Source of the DNA: Pseudomonas sp. GM50
GTDB lineage: Bacteria > Pseudomonadota > Gammaproteobacteria > Pseudomonadales > Pseudomonadaceae
DNA: 64,000 bases
Assembly: GCF_000282375.1 (NCBI RefSeq)
Contig: NZ_AKJK01000015.1
Location: 20,458-84,457, forward strand
Reading direction: 5' to 3'
Shown: positions 47,394-56,572 of the stretch, one piece after another
Position numbering within the stretch: the first letter of the stretch is position 1
How the letters are laid out: every line of letters starts with the position of its first letter
Program-made: the position numbers and the translations under genes
The notes under the pieces: model-generated
The model's input: the letters and a program-made list of their open reading frames with translations, nothing else
Databases searched by the model: none
Told to the model about the DNA's origin: nothing

Positions 47394-50300
47394 TTCTTGG
47401 CTCCCTGCCTTCTGATCTCGTGTTGCGGCGCAATCAGCACCGTATTTCCGTGTGCGGTGGCCTTGAGGCGGCTGTCAGCATTTTTGCCTGTACCCGTGTT
47501 ACCGCCCGCGCCGTTTTTCAGATACGAGGCGTACCAGCCCAGGGCGCCGCTGGTTTGGGCGTCCGGATTGCCGAACATCAGCATGTTGATCTGCCCATTC
47601 GGCGGGAAACTGAGGCTCAAGAACTTCAACGCGATGTCTTTGAGCTGAAGAATGTAGGTCGGTGGCTGAACCAGGAACGAAACATCACCGAACGCCAGCT
47701 TGAGCACGCCTTGCAGCGAGATTGCGCGATCACCTGCGCTGACGCCTGGCATGCTGAGGCCTACATAGTTGGTAACGCCGTTCATATTGGGCGCCCATCC
47801 CAGCATCAGCGACGCGGTAAAGCCCGCCTGCGCGGCGAGAGCACCCAGGGAACCGAGATCGAGCTCGAATTCCAGGCCGAACCATGGGGCTGTGAGGACG
47901 CTTCCCTGAATCGGAGAATCAACCGGCATGAAGCCCATCGAGTCCGGCGTTGTCTGCCCTGTGCCCTGCACCAAACCCGTTAGCTTCATCGGGAAGTGGG
48001 CGGCCAGACTGAGTACCCGAACCTGACTGGCGCCCTGGTCGAGCAAAATTTTCGTGGCATCAAACACAAACGTTCGGTAAGTGGGCGACGCTTGATCGAA
48101 GGCCATGTCGATCGACAACGCCGAATAGACGAGGCCGTTCCCTATTCCGCCGACATCGATGACAGCCTGCTCGGGACCATAGGAGAAAAGATCGAACCCA
48201 GTCTGTGGCAAGAACGAAACCGACCCGCTCAGTTGGAAAAGGGAATTAACCGTGGTGTCGCCCGGATCGTCGTCACCACTGGTAACCGTGATGAAGGACG
48301 CGGTCTGAATGTTGACCATGTAGAGCGTACTGCCCGACATGCTGTAGGACGTGGGGCCATTGCTGGTAAAGGAGTAAGCCCCTACCCCTCCGCTCTTCTG
48401 ATAAGTGCCGTAGAGCACCAGATTGTTGTCGGACGCGTTCTCCTGCGTTGATTTTTCGCCGAACAGTTCATTAATCATCAGTTCGATCGAACTGGAAAAC
48501 GAAATGATTTCTGAATTGGCGATCCCGACCTTCAGTGACAGCACCTTGTAGTCATATGCCTGAGTGCTGGTCAAAGGTTCAAGCGAGTTATAGTCGATAA
48601 GGCCGAACGCCGAGCTCGCTGTTGTCACGTACTCAGCGGCACCGGTGACGACCGGGGTGACGGTGATGCCTAAATGGTGGGCCTGGAACTTCGACGCGTC
48701 GATGCCGGCGGCAAGTCCCTCCAACTGCGGCGGCAGTCCGGAAAGGGGGACTTCTCCATTCAACACAAGTATGCCGTTCCAGTTGGAGCTCAGCATCACC
48801 GTGTTGACGAAGTAACTGAGGTCGGTATCGCCTGCTTTCAGCCGGCTTGTCGCGTCATCGAAAATGTCGGAGATGATTTTTTGAGTCGCAGCCGTCGAAG
48901 TATTGAAGGCGTCGCCCTCAGTCCATTGAGCGGTGTCTGCAACGATCTGTACCAACTGCTTGTTGCAGAATTTAAAAATCACGATTGAGTTGTGATCCGC
49001 CCAGCGCCATGGGGACAAGTCAAACTCCCAATCAGCGACGAAGAGACTGAAGTCGCCGGTATAAGAACGGATGGTCTGGGCCCAGGTATCGTACTGAGTT
49101 GTCGTCAGGACACTCTGCAGCGAAATGTTCAGCGCGGCTTCATCTGGCCACATACCAGAACCGGGGCTGACTCCAACAACCAAGGGGGCGATCGCCGTCG
49201 TTACACTCGCATCCGTGATGACATTTTTCAGGGTCAGATAACGCTCCTGCGTCAGTACATATGGGAAGCTGCCACAAGCCGCAAAGCGATCTCCAGAGGA
49301 CATGATGAGCGCCAACTGGTTTGTTTGCAGCGCGTCCTTCAATGGGCCATCGACAGCGCTGAGAACGACTGTGTCGCTGCGATACATCGGCACGACTGAA
49401 GGAGAGTTACCCAGAGTCAGGTGAGCCCAGCCCAATTCGTTTGCGGCCTGGTTGAACTCAAGCAGTAGACCTTGGGGGGTTGTGCCGAACGGCGGTGAGG
49501 GCAGTGTTGCGATGGATGCAGTGAGCCTGCTCGCGCTGAGTTTGATCGCCTGCTGGATCAGGGCCTTGCGCTTGGGCGCCCAGGCCTGCATTTCAAACTG
49601 CGAGATGTCATCGGTGGTCAGGCCGATACCGAGCGTCACCCCGGCATAAGGCAAGAGCGGATAGTCAACCAGCCCATCTCCAAGCGCATTGGCGTGCAGC
49701 ACTGAAGGTAGCAACGTTCCAAGTTCCACTGGCAGGTAGTTCAAGAACGGCGAGGACGCATCCCCCGGCCCATTGTGCAAGACCGAGCTGTCGGGCTGCG
49801 CGAAGTAGGTCGAGCCGTCGTTTACGGAAAGGTACGCCCATGAAGTCTGGCCGGCACCCGTGAGCGGCCCGAACACGCGCTTAGTATCACTGGCTCCGGT
49901 GCCGGTGGCTGCTTTAAGCGTCGCTGCGAACGCCGGTTGATCCGGAACGAAATTCAGCGTCGCTGCTGCGTTGACATCCAGATACTCCACCGCAGACAAG
50001 CCACACATCAGTGTTGCGCTGAGGTTTGGTGCGGAACCCGGCAGCGACACCTGCTTGGTCACAGGCAGCGATACCGTGAAATCCCCGCTTGGTGTCATGG
50101 CAACGACCTTGTTGCCTGACAAGACGACAGGGTTGCCGTTGCTGTCAACCGCAAGAAGGCGATCAGTAAATACCAGCGAGGCACTGGCTGCCGGCGCAAG
50201 ACTGACAGTTTCGCCAACGGCCGTGCGGTAGGTTGAGGCGAGCGGCGACTGATTGGCGCTGAACCCCGCGAAACTGCGCAGATGGTCGAGCGGGGTCAAT

Positions 50301-51016
50301 GGGTCAAGCGTCATGTCTAGCGAGATGCCAGTGGTGCCGAAATCCAGAAACCTGTGGCTAGCGCTCTGGGCGTAACCGCCGCCGACCGGTGCTGTGTAAG
50401 AGCGCAGGCCTACATCCAACTGTTCGCCTGCGGCATCGCTGACGGACACTGAAAACTGGAAACAACCCGAGGTGGCACTGGGGCCGAGCACGTTGATGGC
50501 GCCGCCGCTCAGCCAAGGCAGTTGATAGGGCTGGCGTGAGCCGAACGGCGTGACCGACCAGCTATTGCCGTTTCCGGAGATGGACAAGCTCAATCCATCT
50601 TCGGAAACGGCAATAATGGAACCACTGTCCATATTGATGGATAGATTTGCACCCTGGATCATAGCCGAGCGGCTTATTACAGCCTGCGCGCCGGAGCGAG
50701 TCGCATAGACAACCATGGCGCTTAGTCCGACCGCGGGATTTTCAATGTTTTGAAACCATGCGGCGAACGCGCCCACTCTGGCACTGTTGGCAAAATAGAC
50801 CTGAGCGGCTGAAACAAAGCTGTCGATTTGAGCCGGCTTCAACCCAGGGACCACGATGAACCAGCCCTGCGAGGAAAGTGCATCGGACAGGCTCAGCGTT
50901 TGGGGCCCCGTCACACTCGCTGGCAGCAGGTACGCCATCCACACGCTATCACCAGGCGATAAGGCATCAGGCACATATAAACTAGTCTGCGACGGATATT
51001 GGCGAAGGGCTGACAT
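47390..51016 (-). CDS. Large beta-rich protein of unknown function (1208 residues)
   Basis: The start is the ATG at 51016 with GAGG upstream (MSALRQYPSQTSLYVPDALSPGD). No signal peptide or transmembrane segment is seen. The sequence is rich in Ser, Thr, Ala, Gly and short beta strands; the last 300 residues (for example VSFLPQTGFDLFSYGPEQAVIDVGG, FPMKLTGLVQGTG) resemble in style the N-terminal part of the giant protein that follows, so the two may share a domain type. A helical patch lies in the middle (APKRKALIQQAIKLSASRLTASIA). I do not recognise the family. The stop overlaps the start of the giant gene by ATGA, so the two products are probably made together and may form one complex. Confidence 0.7.
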   Translation of the reverse strand: MSALRQYPSQTSLYVPDALSPGDSVWMAYLLPASVTGPQTLSLSDALSSQGWFIVVPGLKPAQIDSFVSAAQVYFANSARVGAFAAWFQNIENPAVGLSAMVVYATRSGAQAVISRSAMIQGANLSINMDSGSIIAVSEDGLSLSISGNGNSWSVTPFGSRQPYQLPWLSGGAINVLGPSATSGCFQFSVSVSDAAGEQLDVGLRSYTAPVGGGYAQSASHRFLDFGTTGISLDMTLDPLTPLDHLRSFAGFSANQSPLASTYRTAVGETVSLAPAASASLVFTDRLLAVDSNGNPVVLSGNKVVAMTPSGDFTVSLPVTKQVSLPGSAPNLSATLMCGLSAVEYLDVNAAATLNFVPDQPAFAATLKAATGTGASDTKRVFGPLTGAGQTSWAYLSVNDGSTYFAQPDSSVLHNGPGDASSPFLNYLPVELGTLLPSVLHANALGDGLVDYPLLPYAGVTLGIGLTTDDISQFEMQAWAPKRKALIQQAIKLSASRLTASIATLPSPPFGTTPQGLLLEFNQAANELGWAHLTLGNSPSVVPMYRSDTVVLSAVDGPLKDALQTNQLALIMSSGDRFAACGSFPYVLTQERYLTLKNVITDASVTTAIAPLVVGVSPGSGMWPDEAALNISLQSVLTTTQYDTWAQTIRSYTGDFSLFVADWEFDLSPWRWADHNSIVIFKFCNKQLVQIVADTAQWTEGDAFNTSTAATQKIISDIFDDATSRLKAGDTDLSYFVNTVMLSSNWNGILVLNGEVPLSGLPPQLEGLAAGIDASKFQAHHLGITVTPVVTGAAEYVTTASSAFGLIDYNSLEPLTSTQAYDYKVLSLKVGIANSEIISFSSSIELMINELFGEKSTQENASDNNLVLYGTYQKSGGVGAYSFTSNGPTSYSMSGSTLYMVNIQTASFITVTSGDDDPGDTTVNSLFQLSGSVSFLPQTGFDLFSYGPEQAVIDVGGIGNGLVYSALSIDMAFDQASPTYRTFVFDATKILLDQGASQVRVLSLAAHFPMKLTGLVQGTGQTTPDSMGFMPVDSPIQGSVLTAPWFGLEFELDLGSLGALAAQAGFTASLMLGWAPNMNGVTNYVGLSMPGVSAGDRAISLQGVLKLAFGDVSFLVQPPTYILQLKDIALKFLSLSFPPNGQINMLMFGNPDAQTSGALGWYASYLKNGAGGNTGTGKNADSRLKATAHGNTVLIAPQHEIRRQGAKK

Positions 51017-51036
51017 TTTCCGGCCTCGTAAGAGTG

Positions 51037-51672
51037 TTATTGTTCCGATTGGTCCCAACGGATAGTGCCGTCGCTTTGTATTTTGCCAGTGCCATAAAAC
51101 TCATGATCTTTATCGTAAACCGTGACGGCCTGACCGCCGGAAACCTCTTGATAGCAATAAACCGTTATATCGCCGCTGTCATTCACCTGCATGGTAAATG
51201 GATCGTCGGCGACAATGTCTGGCACAAACTCGATAAATGCGCCGCCTAACGCATTCCCAAGTTTTATATTGTAATACTCCCCGATACGGCTCTTTGCAGT
51301 GGCTACAGGCACAGCAAGGGCGACCTTGCCAGACGGACCTTGGTAGTAATAAGCCGACTGATAAGTGGTCAAAAACGGGGTGTAAGATGCCTTGATGGCG
51401 TAGGAGTCATACTGTGGAGCATCGAATTCCACGTACCAATTTTTACTGCCGTCGGTGTATATATTGGTGACGGTCGCGTACTTGTCCGGGGTTGAGGTGT
51501 TTGATCTGTAAACCTCTACGATCGGCGGATCCCCTCCTGTTGCCAGGTCGCTGGAAGCTGCCCCAGTTGCACCCTGAGTGCATTGCTCGGGAATAATAAA
51601 ATCTGTATCCGCGTACAATCGAGATGACAGAAACAGAACAGTAACGGCTAAAAACGTCAGGTAGCGCTTCAT
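51037..51672 (-). CDS. Small secreted protein of unknown function
   Basis: 211 residues from the ATG at 51672, which overlaps the nuclease stop as ATGA. The N terminus KRYLTFLAVTVLFLSSRLYAD is a signal peptide with cleavage after YA. The mature protein is about 190 residues, beta-rich (YATVTNIYTDGSKNWYVEFDAP, GGAFIEFVPDIVADDPFTMQV), with two Cys that could form a disulfide (PEQCTQG and TVYCYQ). No family is recognised. Coupled translation with the secreted nuclease suggests a partner, carrier or inhibitor role, but this is only a guess from position. Confidence 0.7.
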   Translation of the reverse strand: MKRYLTFLAVTVLFLSSRLYADTDFIIPEQCTQGATGAASSDLATGGDPPIVEVYRSNTSTPDKYATVTNIYTDGSKNWYVEFDAPQYDSYAIKASYTPFLTTYQSAYYYQGPSGKVALAVPVATAKSRIGEYYNIKLGNALGGAFIEFVPDIVADDPFTMQVNDSGDITVYCYQEVSGGQAVTVYDKDHEFYGTGKIQSDGTIRWDQSEQ

Positions 51673-52535
51673 TTGAATGTCACCCCCCAATATATCGCCA
51701 TATGATCTGATACGTTTTGCCGCCAACCGAGCTTGGACAGGCTGTTGGTGGTGAAGTAACAGGTAGGATCACCCGTCAGGGAAACACCGGTTATTACAAA
51801 GTGATCATAAGGACTGGAAGGTGCCCCCTTAGCGGTCAGGCTGGTCGGATCATTTTTCGGACAGGCCGACGGGGCGGTTGTTGGATTCGTTGCTGGGTCA
51901 GCCCATTTAAAACCGTTCTGATAGGCGTTCTTTTTGTTGGTAACGGCAATATTCCAGTCGCCGCCAATCACCACTGGAAAGCCGGCGGTGGGAATTTTTA
52001 TTGTGCCGTAGGTCGTTGTGGTGAGGCTCTTGAAAAATGCGCCCGCCGCCGTGGCCTCGTCTTGACGTGGTTTTACCGTCTTACCAAAAACAGAATGGAT
52101 ATTGGCGAACCATGCATATTTGTCGGCCTTTCCGGTCACCTTTATTTGCGTGAGTATCGCGTAGGGAGGGCGACTGAACGAAGTGCTTGGCGCATCGATA
52201 TAGGCAATGACTGTTATCTTGCTGGATTGATAAACAAAACAATAAGCCTCTTTATAGGAACTTGCCCCTTTCATCGCCGAGCAATCTTGCTTGATGCCGG
52301 TACCCAGCCCCGTGCACGGTACGGATGTTTGCATGGTTTCTTGCAAAAACAATATATCCACTGTGCCCATGAGCGCTTTAATTTGATCACATTTGTTCTT
52401 TGTGGTCGTCGTCGTACCCCATCCAAGATGAAGCGTATTTAAGGCGCCGACAGTCAGGTCAGCTGCATTGGCGCTGGCGATCAGAAAAAGCGCAACAACC
52501 CACGTCGAGAGGAGAACGCTCAACTTCCGAAGCAT
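51669..52535 (-). CDS. Secreted endonuclease/exonuclease/phosphatase-fold (DNase I-like) protein
   Basis: 288 residues with a signal peptide (LSVLLSTWVVALFLIASANAAD). The DNase I/EEP fold shows its motifs in order: VGALNTLHLG, VDILFLQET with the metal-binding Glu, ANIHSVFG with a catalytic His region, VVIGGDWNI with the Asp-x-Asn pair, and VSDHMAIYW with the final Asp-His. Substrates in this family include DNA (also the CDT-B toxin subunit), phosphoinositides and sphingomyelin; which applies is unclear. Cys residues in the mature part suit a secreted protein. It is encoded inside the operon of the giant proteins and overlaps the next small secreted protein. Confidence 0.82.
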   Translation of the reverse strand: MLRKLSVLLSTWVVALFLIASANAADLTVGALNTLHLGWGTTTTTKNKCDQIKALMGTVDILFLQETMQTSVPCTGLGTGIKQDCSAMKGASSYKEAYCFVYQSSKITVIAYIDAPSTSFSRPPYAILTQIKVTGKADKYAWFANIHSVFGKTVKPRQDEATAAGAFFKSLTTTTYGTIKIPTAGFPVVIGGDWNIAVTNKKNAYQNGFKWADPATNPTTAPSACPKNDPTSLTAKGAPSSPYDHFVITGVSLTGDPTCYFTTNSLSKLGWRQNVSDHMAIYWGVTFK

Positions 52536-52547
52536 AATTCCACCCCT

Positions 52548-53846
52548 TCAGGTGATATTTATAGAGTCGCCTTTCAGGAGCGGCGAATCATACTGATCCC
52601 CAGCTTTACCCGAATAAATCGGAGGCTGTGCCGAATTGCTCGGAAGAAAAATAAAGTTGGCTTGGTAGTACTTGGTGGTCGCCGCTGCGCTCGGCGCTCC
52701 AGTGTTCTGAAGTCGTCGGTTCATTCCAAGGTTCAAGTCGGAATTGATATTGTTGCTGTTCCTGTACTGGGCCGATGTCGGGTCCGCATATTCTGCGACC
52801 AGGTTTTTGATCGTGGTCCCCAATGGTACGGACATCGGATTGCCGTTCAGAAGCACTGTAATTTCGGGGACCAGCATTACTCTGCTGGTAAAGCTGATGC
52901 TGACAATCGGATTTCCGCTCACCTGTTTGCCGCAGCCGGTCCCCCCATTGAGAATGTCGGTAGTGGCGGCTTCGAGATCGGCAAATGTGTCGGCTCCGAT
53001 TAACCACGAACTGAGCTGTTGCTGCGGGCCGCTATTATCCAGTGAGGCCGAACCGGTGATTGTCGTCGGGAGGATCACTCTCAGATGGCGCCGGGCATTA
53101 CCCCCAAGGCACAGATCGAGCGGCCCCGCGGCCAGTATCGGGCAGGTCGATGCTGGATTGGTCCCGTATCCCGGAGCGAAGGCGCCAGCAAAAGCATCCA
53201 GCGAGAGAGAAATATCAGGTCTTTGGACCACGCGAAGCCGGCTGGTACCGGTGTTGGCGAAGGCATTGAACCCATAGCCAGGCCCGCCAGGTGGATCGCA
53301 GTATTGATAACCTGCCCATTCAACTCGCAAGCTCATTCCTGGGGCAAGGTCGACGAGTTGATTGACCGGATCGAAACTATAGAGGTATGGGAGGACCTCA
53401 TCGATCCGAAGAGGCATGGACAATGCCACACGATTGAGTAACGTCACCGCTGCGCCCGGCAGCAGTCCGCCACTTGTCGATGCAGCAGCAACTTCAAGCG
53501 CCTCAACCTGCTGGCGAAACTGTTTGAAGGCTGCAAGCATCTGGGTCCGAGCTATTGGATCCTGGCTATATACCAACGCAGCGGTCACGCTGACCAGTGC
53601 AAGAAACGTCGTACTCGAGTAGCTCGATTGCACAAACGAGAGCGTGAACACCGAGTTCTGAGAACTGGTAATACCCAGTGTTGCCGCTGTTGTGTTGAGT
53701 GCACACACCGAGATGATGTAGATCAATAGCGGCTTGGTATAATCTGGCGTACCCACCGTTATAGGTGGAATCAGAAACGGCCCCTCGGTTCCACTGGATA
53801 CAGTCGGAGGCAGCGCGTTCGAAAAACTGTAAGAGCTGGTAGCCAT
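52548..53846 (-). CDS. 432-residue protein of unknown function
   Basis: No signal peptide. The N-terminal 100 residues contain moderately hydrophobic stretches (PLLIYIISVCALNTTAATLG, TTFLALVSVTAALVYS), followed by a helical segment (MLAAFKQFRQQVEALEVAA). The rest is beta-rich with Cys in YCDPPGGPG, ASTCPI, LDLCLGG and GTGCGKQV. I recognise no family. It lies 18 bp after the 132-residue gene and 12 bp before the nuclease gene, on the same strand, so it belongs to the operon. The mix of a hydrophobic N-terminal region and beta-rich body would suit a membrane-inserting or structural component, but there is no direct support for that. Confidence 0.7.
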   Translation of the reverse strand: MATSSYSFSNALPPTVSSGTEGPFLIPPITVGTPDYTKPLLIYIISVCALNTTAATLGITSSQNSVFTLSFVQSSYSSTTFLALVSVTAALVYSQDPIARTQMLAAFKQFRQQVEALEVAAASTSGGLLPGAAVTLLNRVALSMPLRIDEVLPYLYSFDPVNQLVDLAPGMSLRVEWAGYQYCDPPGGPGYGFNAFANTGTSRLRVVQRPDISLSLDAFAGAFAPGYGTNPASTCPILAAGPLDLCLGGNARRHLRVILPTTITGSASLDNSGPQQQLSSWLIGADTFADLEAATTDILNGGTGCGKQVSGNPIVSISFTSRVMLVPEITVLLNGNPMSVPLGTTIKNLVAEYADPTSAQYRNSNNINSDLNLGMNRRLQNTGAPSAAATTKYYQANFIFLPSNSAQPPIYSGKAGDQYDSPLLKGDSINIT

Positions 53847-53864
53847 TCGCGTACCTTTCCCTGC

Positions 53865-54263
53865 TCAACTGCTGATATTAGTGATGAGATATTGAGCTGT
53901 TGGGCTCAGTGTCCCGACATTAATGCTGTTACATTGCCCCGTGAGGGTCTCGCTGCTGATCGATATATTTACGGTCAACGCAGCCCCTTGTTTTCGTTCC
54001 CAGGAGACAACAAGCGATCCACCATTGGCGGGCAAGAAGGAAATACTTCCGCCAACAGAGGAGAATGCATTCACCGCCGCATTGAAGTAAGTAAGTACCC
54101 CTGCTGGAGCGAGGATCGTGTTCGGTAGAGGTATGCCATCCCCCTCCTGAAGAACCCAGCTTCCATACGTCAGCACTCCAACCGTCAGCGTTAGAGCGGT
54201 GTCACTTGAATTCTGAATCGCAACTTGAACGACATAGACATCGTCCGCTTGTTCAGCCCGCAT
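53865..54263 (-). CDS. Small beta-sandwich protein, paralog of the next
   Basis: 132 residues, no signal peptide. GGGGAGG lies before the ATG at 54263. The core (LTLTVGVLTYGSWVL, ILAPAGVLTYFNAAVNAFSSVGGSISFLPANGGSLVVSWE, YLITNI) aligns by eye with the 136-residue product of the neighbouring gene (GLLTGGEWA, GGQILLTPAAGGSINPVWSW, QVIITNA), so the two are tandem paralogs. Size and strand pattern recall aegerolysin-like lipid-binding proteins, but the resemblance is weak and I would not assign the family. A hairpin separates the two genes. It is the second gene of the large operon. Confidence 0.7.
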   Translation of the reverse strand: MRAEQADDVYVVQVAIQNSSDTALTLTVGVLTYGSWVLQEGDGIPLPNTILAPAGVLTYFNAAVNAFSSVGGSISFLPANGGSLVVSWERKQGAALTVNISISSETLTGQCNSINVGTLSPTAQYLITNISS

Positions 54264-54286
54264 GAGACTGACCCTCCCCGTAGCGC

Positions 54287-54320
54287 AGAAAGGGCTGACA
54301 CTTCGGTGCCAGCCCTTTCT
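54287..54320. terminator. Hairpin between the two small paralogs
   Basis: AGAAAGGGCTG, a one-base mismatch, CAC, a TTCG loop and the matching arm to 54320 form a 15-bp stem. The T-rich edge is stronger on the plus strand than on the minus strand. In the operon direction it should stop part of the transcripts after the first gene, giving more of the 136-residue protein than of the rest. Confidence 0.65.
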
Positions 54321-54333
54321 TGTTCAGAAACGA

Positions 54334-54744
54334 TCAGTAGTTGCCGTTCTTGACTGATGCTACGAACTTAGCGCTCGTACTCGCATTGGTGATGATTACT
54401 TGTTGAGTGGGATTGTTGGTTTGGGCGTTGATAATCTGGCAAGTGACAGCCAGGTCGGTAGCAGTGTTGTTCACACTGCCGGAGACCGGGGAGCCCGACG
54501 GCCAACTCCAGACCGGATTGATGCTGCCCCCAGCGGCTGGTGTCAGTAAGATCTGACCTCCGAGAGCCGTCAGGGTGTTAGATACACCGTTAACATAGGA
54601 CTGCTGGGTCGTTGCTTCAATCACCGTGCCGGGAACCGGTGCCGACGCCCACTCTCCGCCCGTCAGGAGGCCATAGTTGACGGTAATATCAGCGCCGCTT
54701 GCATTGAAAATTTCGATGGTAAGGGAACGTACGAATGTGCTCAT
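54334..54744 (-). CDS. Small beta-sandwich protein at the head of the giant-protein operon
   Basis: 136 residues, no signal peptide. GGAAGG precedes the ATG at 54744. Sequence features: VRSLTIEIFNASGADITVNYGLLTGGEW, then GGQILLTPAAGGSINPVWSWPSG and CQIINAQTNNPTQQVIITNAS. No Cys pair and no helix-rich part; it should fold as a compact beta protein. It is paralogous to the next gene. The family could be aegerolysin-like or another small lectin-like or lipid-binding fold; I cannot decide. As the promoter-proximal gene, followed by a partial terminator, it is probably the most abundant product of the locus. Confidence 0.7.
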   Translation of the reverse strand: MSTFVRSLTIEIFNASGADITVNYGLLTGGEWASAPVPGTVIEATTQQSYVNGVSNTLTALGGQILLTPAAGGSINPVWSWPSGSPVSGSVNNTATDLAVTCQIINAQTNNPTQQVIITNASTSAKFVASVKNGNY

Positions 54745-55092
54745 CCTTGGCCTTCCATTTGGTTGTTAGCTGCATGTCATATGCGAATCTGAGGCTAGTA
54801 AACAGGGACATATTCCGCAAGTTAATCCAAATAAATTTTTAGGGTTGCTCTGATCAACGCGTCACCATTGAGCGCAGAGTTAAGAAAACTGTCGGTTCTA
54901 CGTTACTTTCCAAAAAACGTCCCGTACGTAACGTCTGGCTTGATGAACCTTATCGACCAGCCTTTCGTGTTAAGCGCACGTCTCGGCACCTGTGCCCGCC
55001 GAGCCACCGGCCGCTTTTGCTGATTACCTTGCAACGGCCCGTTTCGCTTGAACGGAAAGTTCTGCATGTGAAGCAATAATCCGCTCCATCAG
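54745..55092. promoter_or_regulatory. Upstream region of the giant-protein operon
   Basis: About 350 bp between the first gene of the operon and the transposase remnant. The part from 54780 to 54900 is AT-richer than the genes and should carry the minus-strand promoter, but I cannot fix a -35/-10 pair with confidence. The segment 54900-55090 has no recognisable gene; an open frame at 54950-55186 on the minus strand runs into the transposase remnant and looks spurious. Confidence 0.4.
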
Positions 55093-55637
<545 letters not shown>

Positions 55638-55772
55638 AACCGTAACTGGTGTCCAGAATTACTTGACCAGTTCAATTCAGTGCGCGTCCGAATTCAAGAC
55701 TCTCATTCGGGACTCAATTCAGGACTTAAAAGCACTGGATGGGGCTGGATTTCAGTGGTTCCCGCCGGAACG

Positions 55773-55793
55773 AAAAAAGGACCCTAAGGTCCT
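55773..55793 (-). terminator. Intrinsic terminator after tRNA-Gly
   Basis: Read on the minus strand, AGGACC, TTAG loop, GGTCCT and six T form a short classical terminator about 48 bp past the tRNA 3' end. It should end the pgsA-tRNA transcript. Confidence 0.75.
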
Positions 55794-55840
55794 GATTTCA
55801 ATCGCTTGCAGAATTCAGTAGAACTCTGCAGCGCAATATT

Positions 55841-55916
<76 letters not shown>

Positions 55917-55978
55917 GTCTTGGTGAGGCGCATTCTATAGAATCCAGATGCCCCGTCAACCCCTTGATTCAAAATAGT

Positions 55979-56545
55979 TTATTTCTTTTCCACGTCGGTC
56001 TTCAGATGCGGCCAGGCTGCCCGCAAATATTGGACCATGGACCACAACGTCAGGCCAGCAGACACCAGCAGCAAGGCGTACCCCATCAGGACCCAGAAGC
56101 TGAAGCTCGACGGATTGGCCAGCAGGATCACCAGCGCCAGCATTTGCGCGGCGGTTTTCCATTTGCCCAGGTTCGACACCGCTACATGAGCGCGGGCACC
56201 GAGTTCGGCCATCCACTCGCGCAGTGCCGAGACGACAATTTCGCGACCGATGATAACGGCGGCCGGCAGCGTGAGCCACAGGTTGCCATGCTCTTGCACC
56301 AGCAGAACCAGGGCAACGGCGACCATCAGCTTGTCTGCAACAGGATCGAGGAAGGCCCCGAACGGTGTGCTTTGTTCCAGACGACGGGCCAGATACCCGT
56401 CGAGCCAGTCGGTCGCGGCGGCAAAGGCAAAGACCGAGGCAGACGCCAGATAGCTCCAGTGGTAAGGCAAGTAAAACAGCAAAATGAAGATCGGGATGAG
56501 CAGGACGCGTAGAACGGTAATCAGATTAGGGATATTCATCGGCAC
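55979..56545 (-). CDS. pgsA: CDP-diacylglycerol-glycerol-3-phosphate 3-phosphatidyltransferase
   Basis: 188 residues, the usual size. The CDP-alcohol phosphatidyltransferase signature D-x2-D-G-x2-A-R-x8-G-x3-D-x3-D is complete in [29 protein letters not shown]. Several transmembrane helices follow. It makes phosphatidylglycerol phosphate, the first committed step to phosphatidylglycerol and cardiolipin, at the inner membrane. The start [16 protein letters not shown] matches the family. It lies 27 bp downstream of uvrC in the conserved gacA-uvrC-pgsA-tRNA-Gly order. Confidence 0.97.
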   Translation of the reverse strand: MPMNIPNLITVLRVLLIPIFILLFYLPYHWSYLASASVFAFAAATDWLDGYLARRLEQSTPFGAFLDPVADKLMVAVALVLLVQEHGNLWLTLPAAVIIGREIVVSALREWMAELGARAHVAVSNLGKWKTAAQMLALVILLANPSSFSFWVLMGYALLLVSAGLTLWSMVQYLRAAWPHLKTDVEKK

Positions 56546-56572
56546 AACTGGCTACGAGGTGAGTTGGGCATT

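Noticed and set aside
34377..51016. The two large proteins as an insecticidal Tc toxin complex
   Set aside because: No Rhs/YD repeats, no SpvB-type domain and no TcA-like parts are visible. The LysM repeats do not fit the Tc families.
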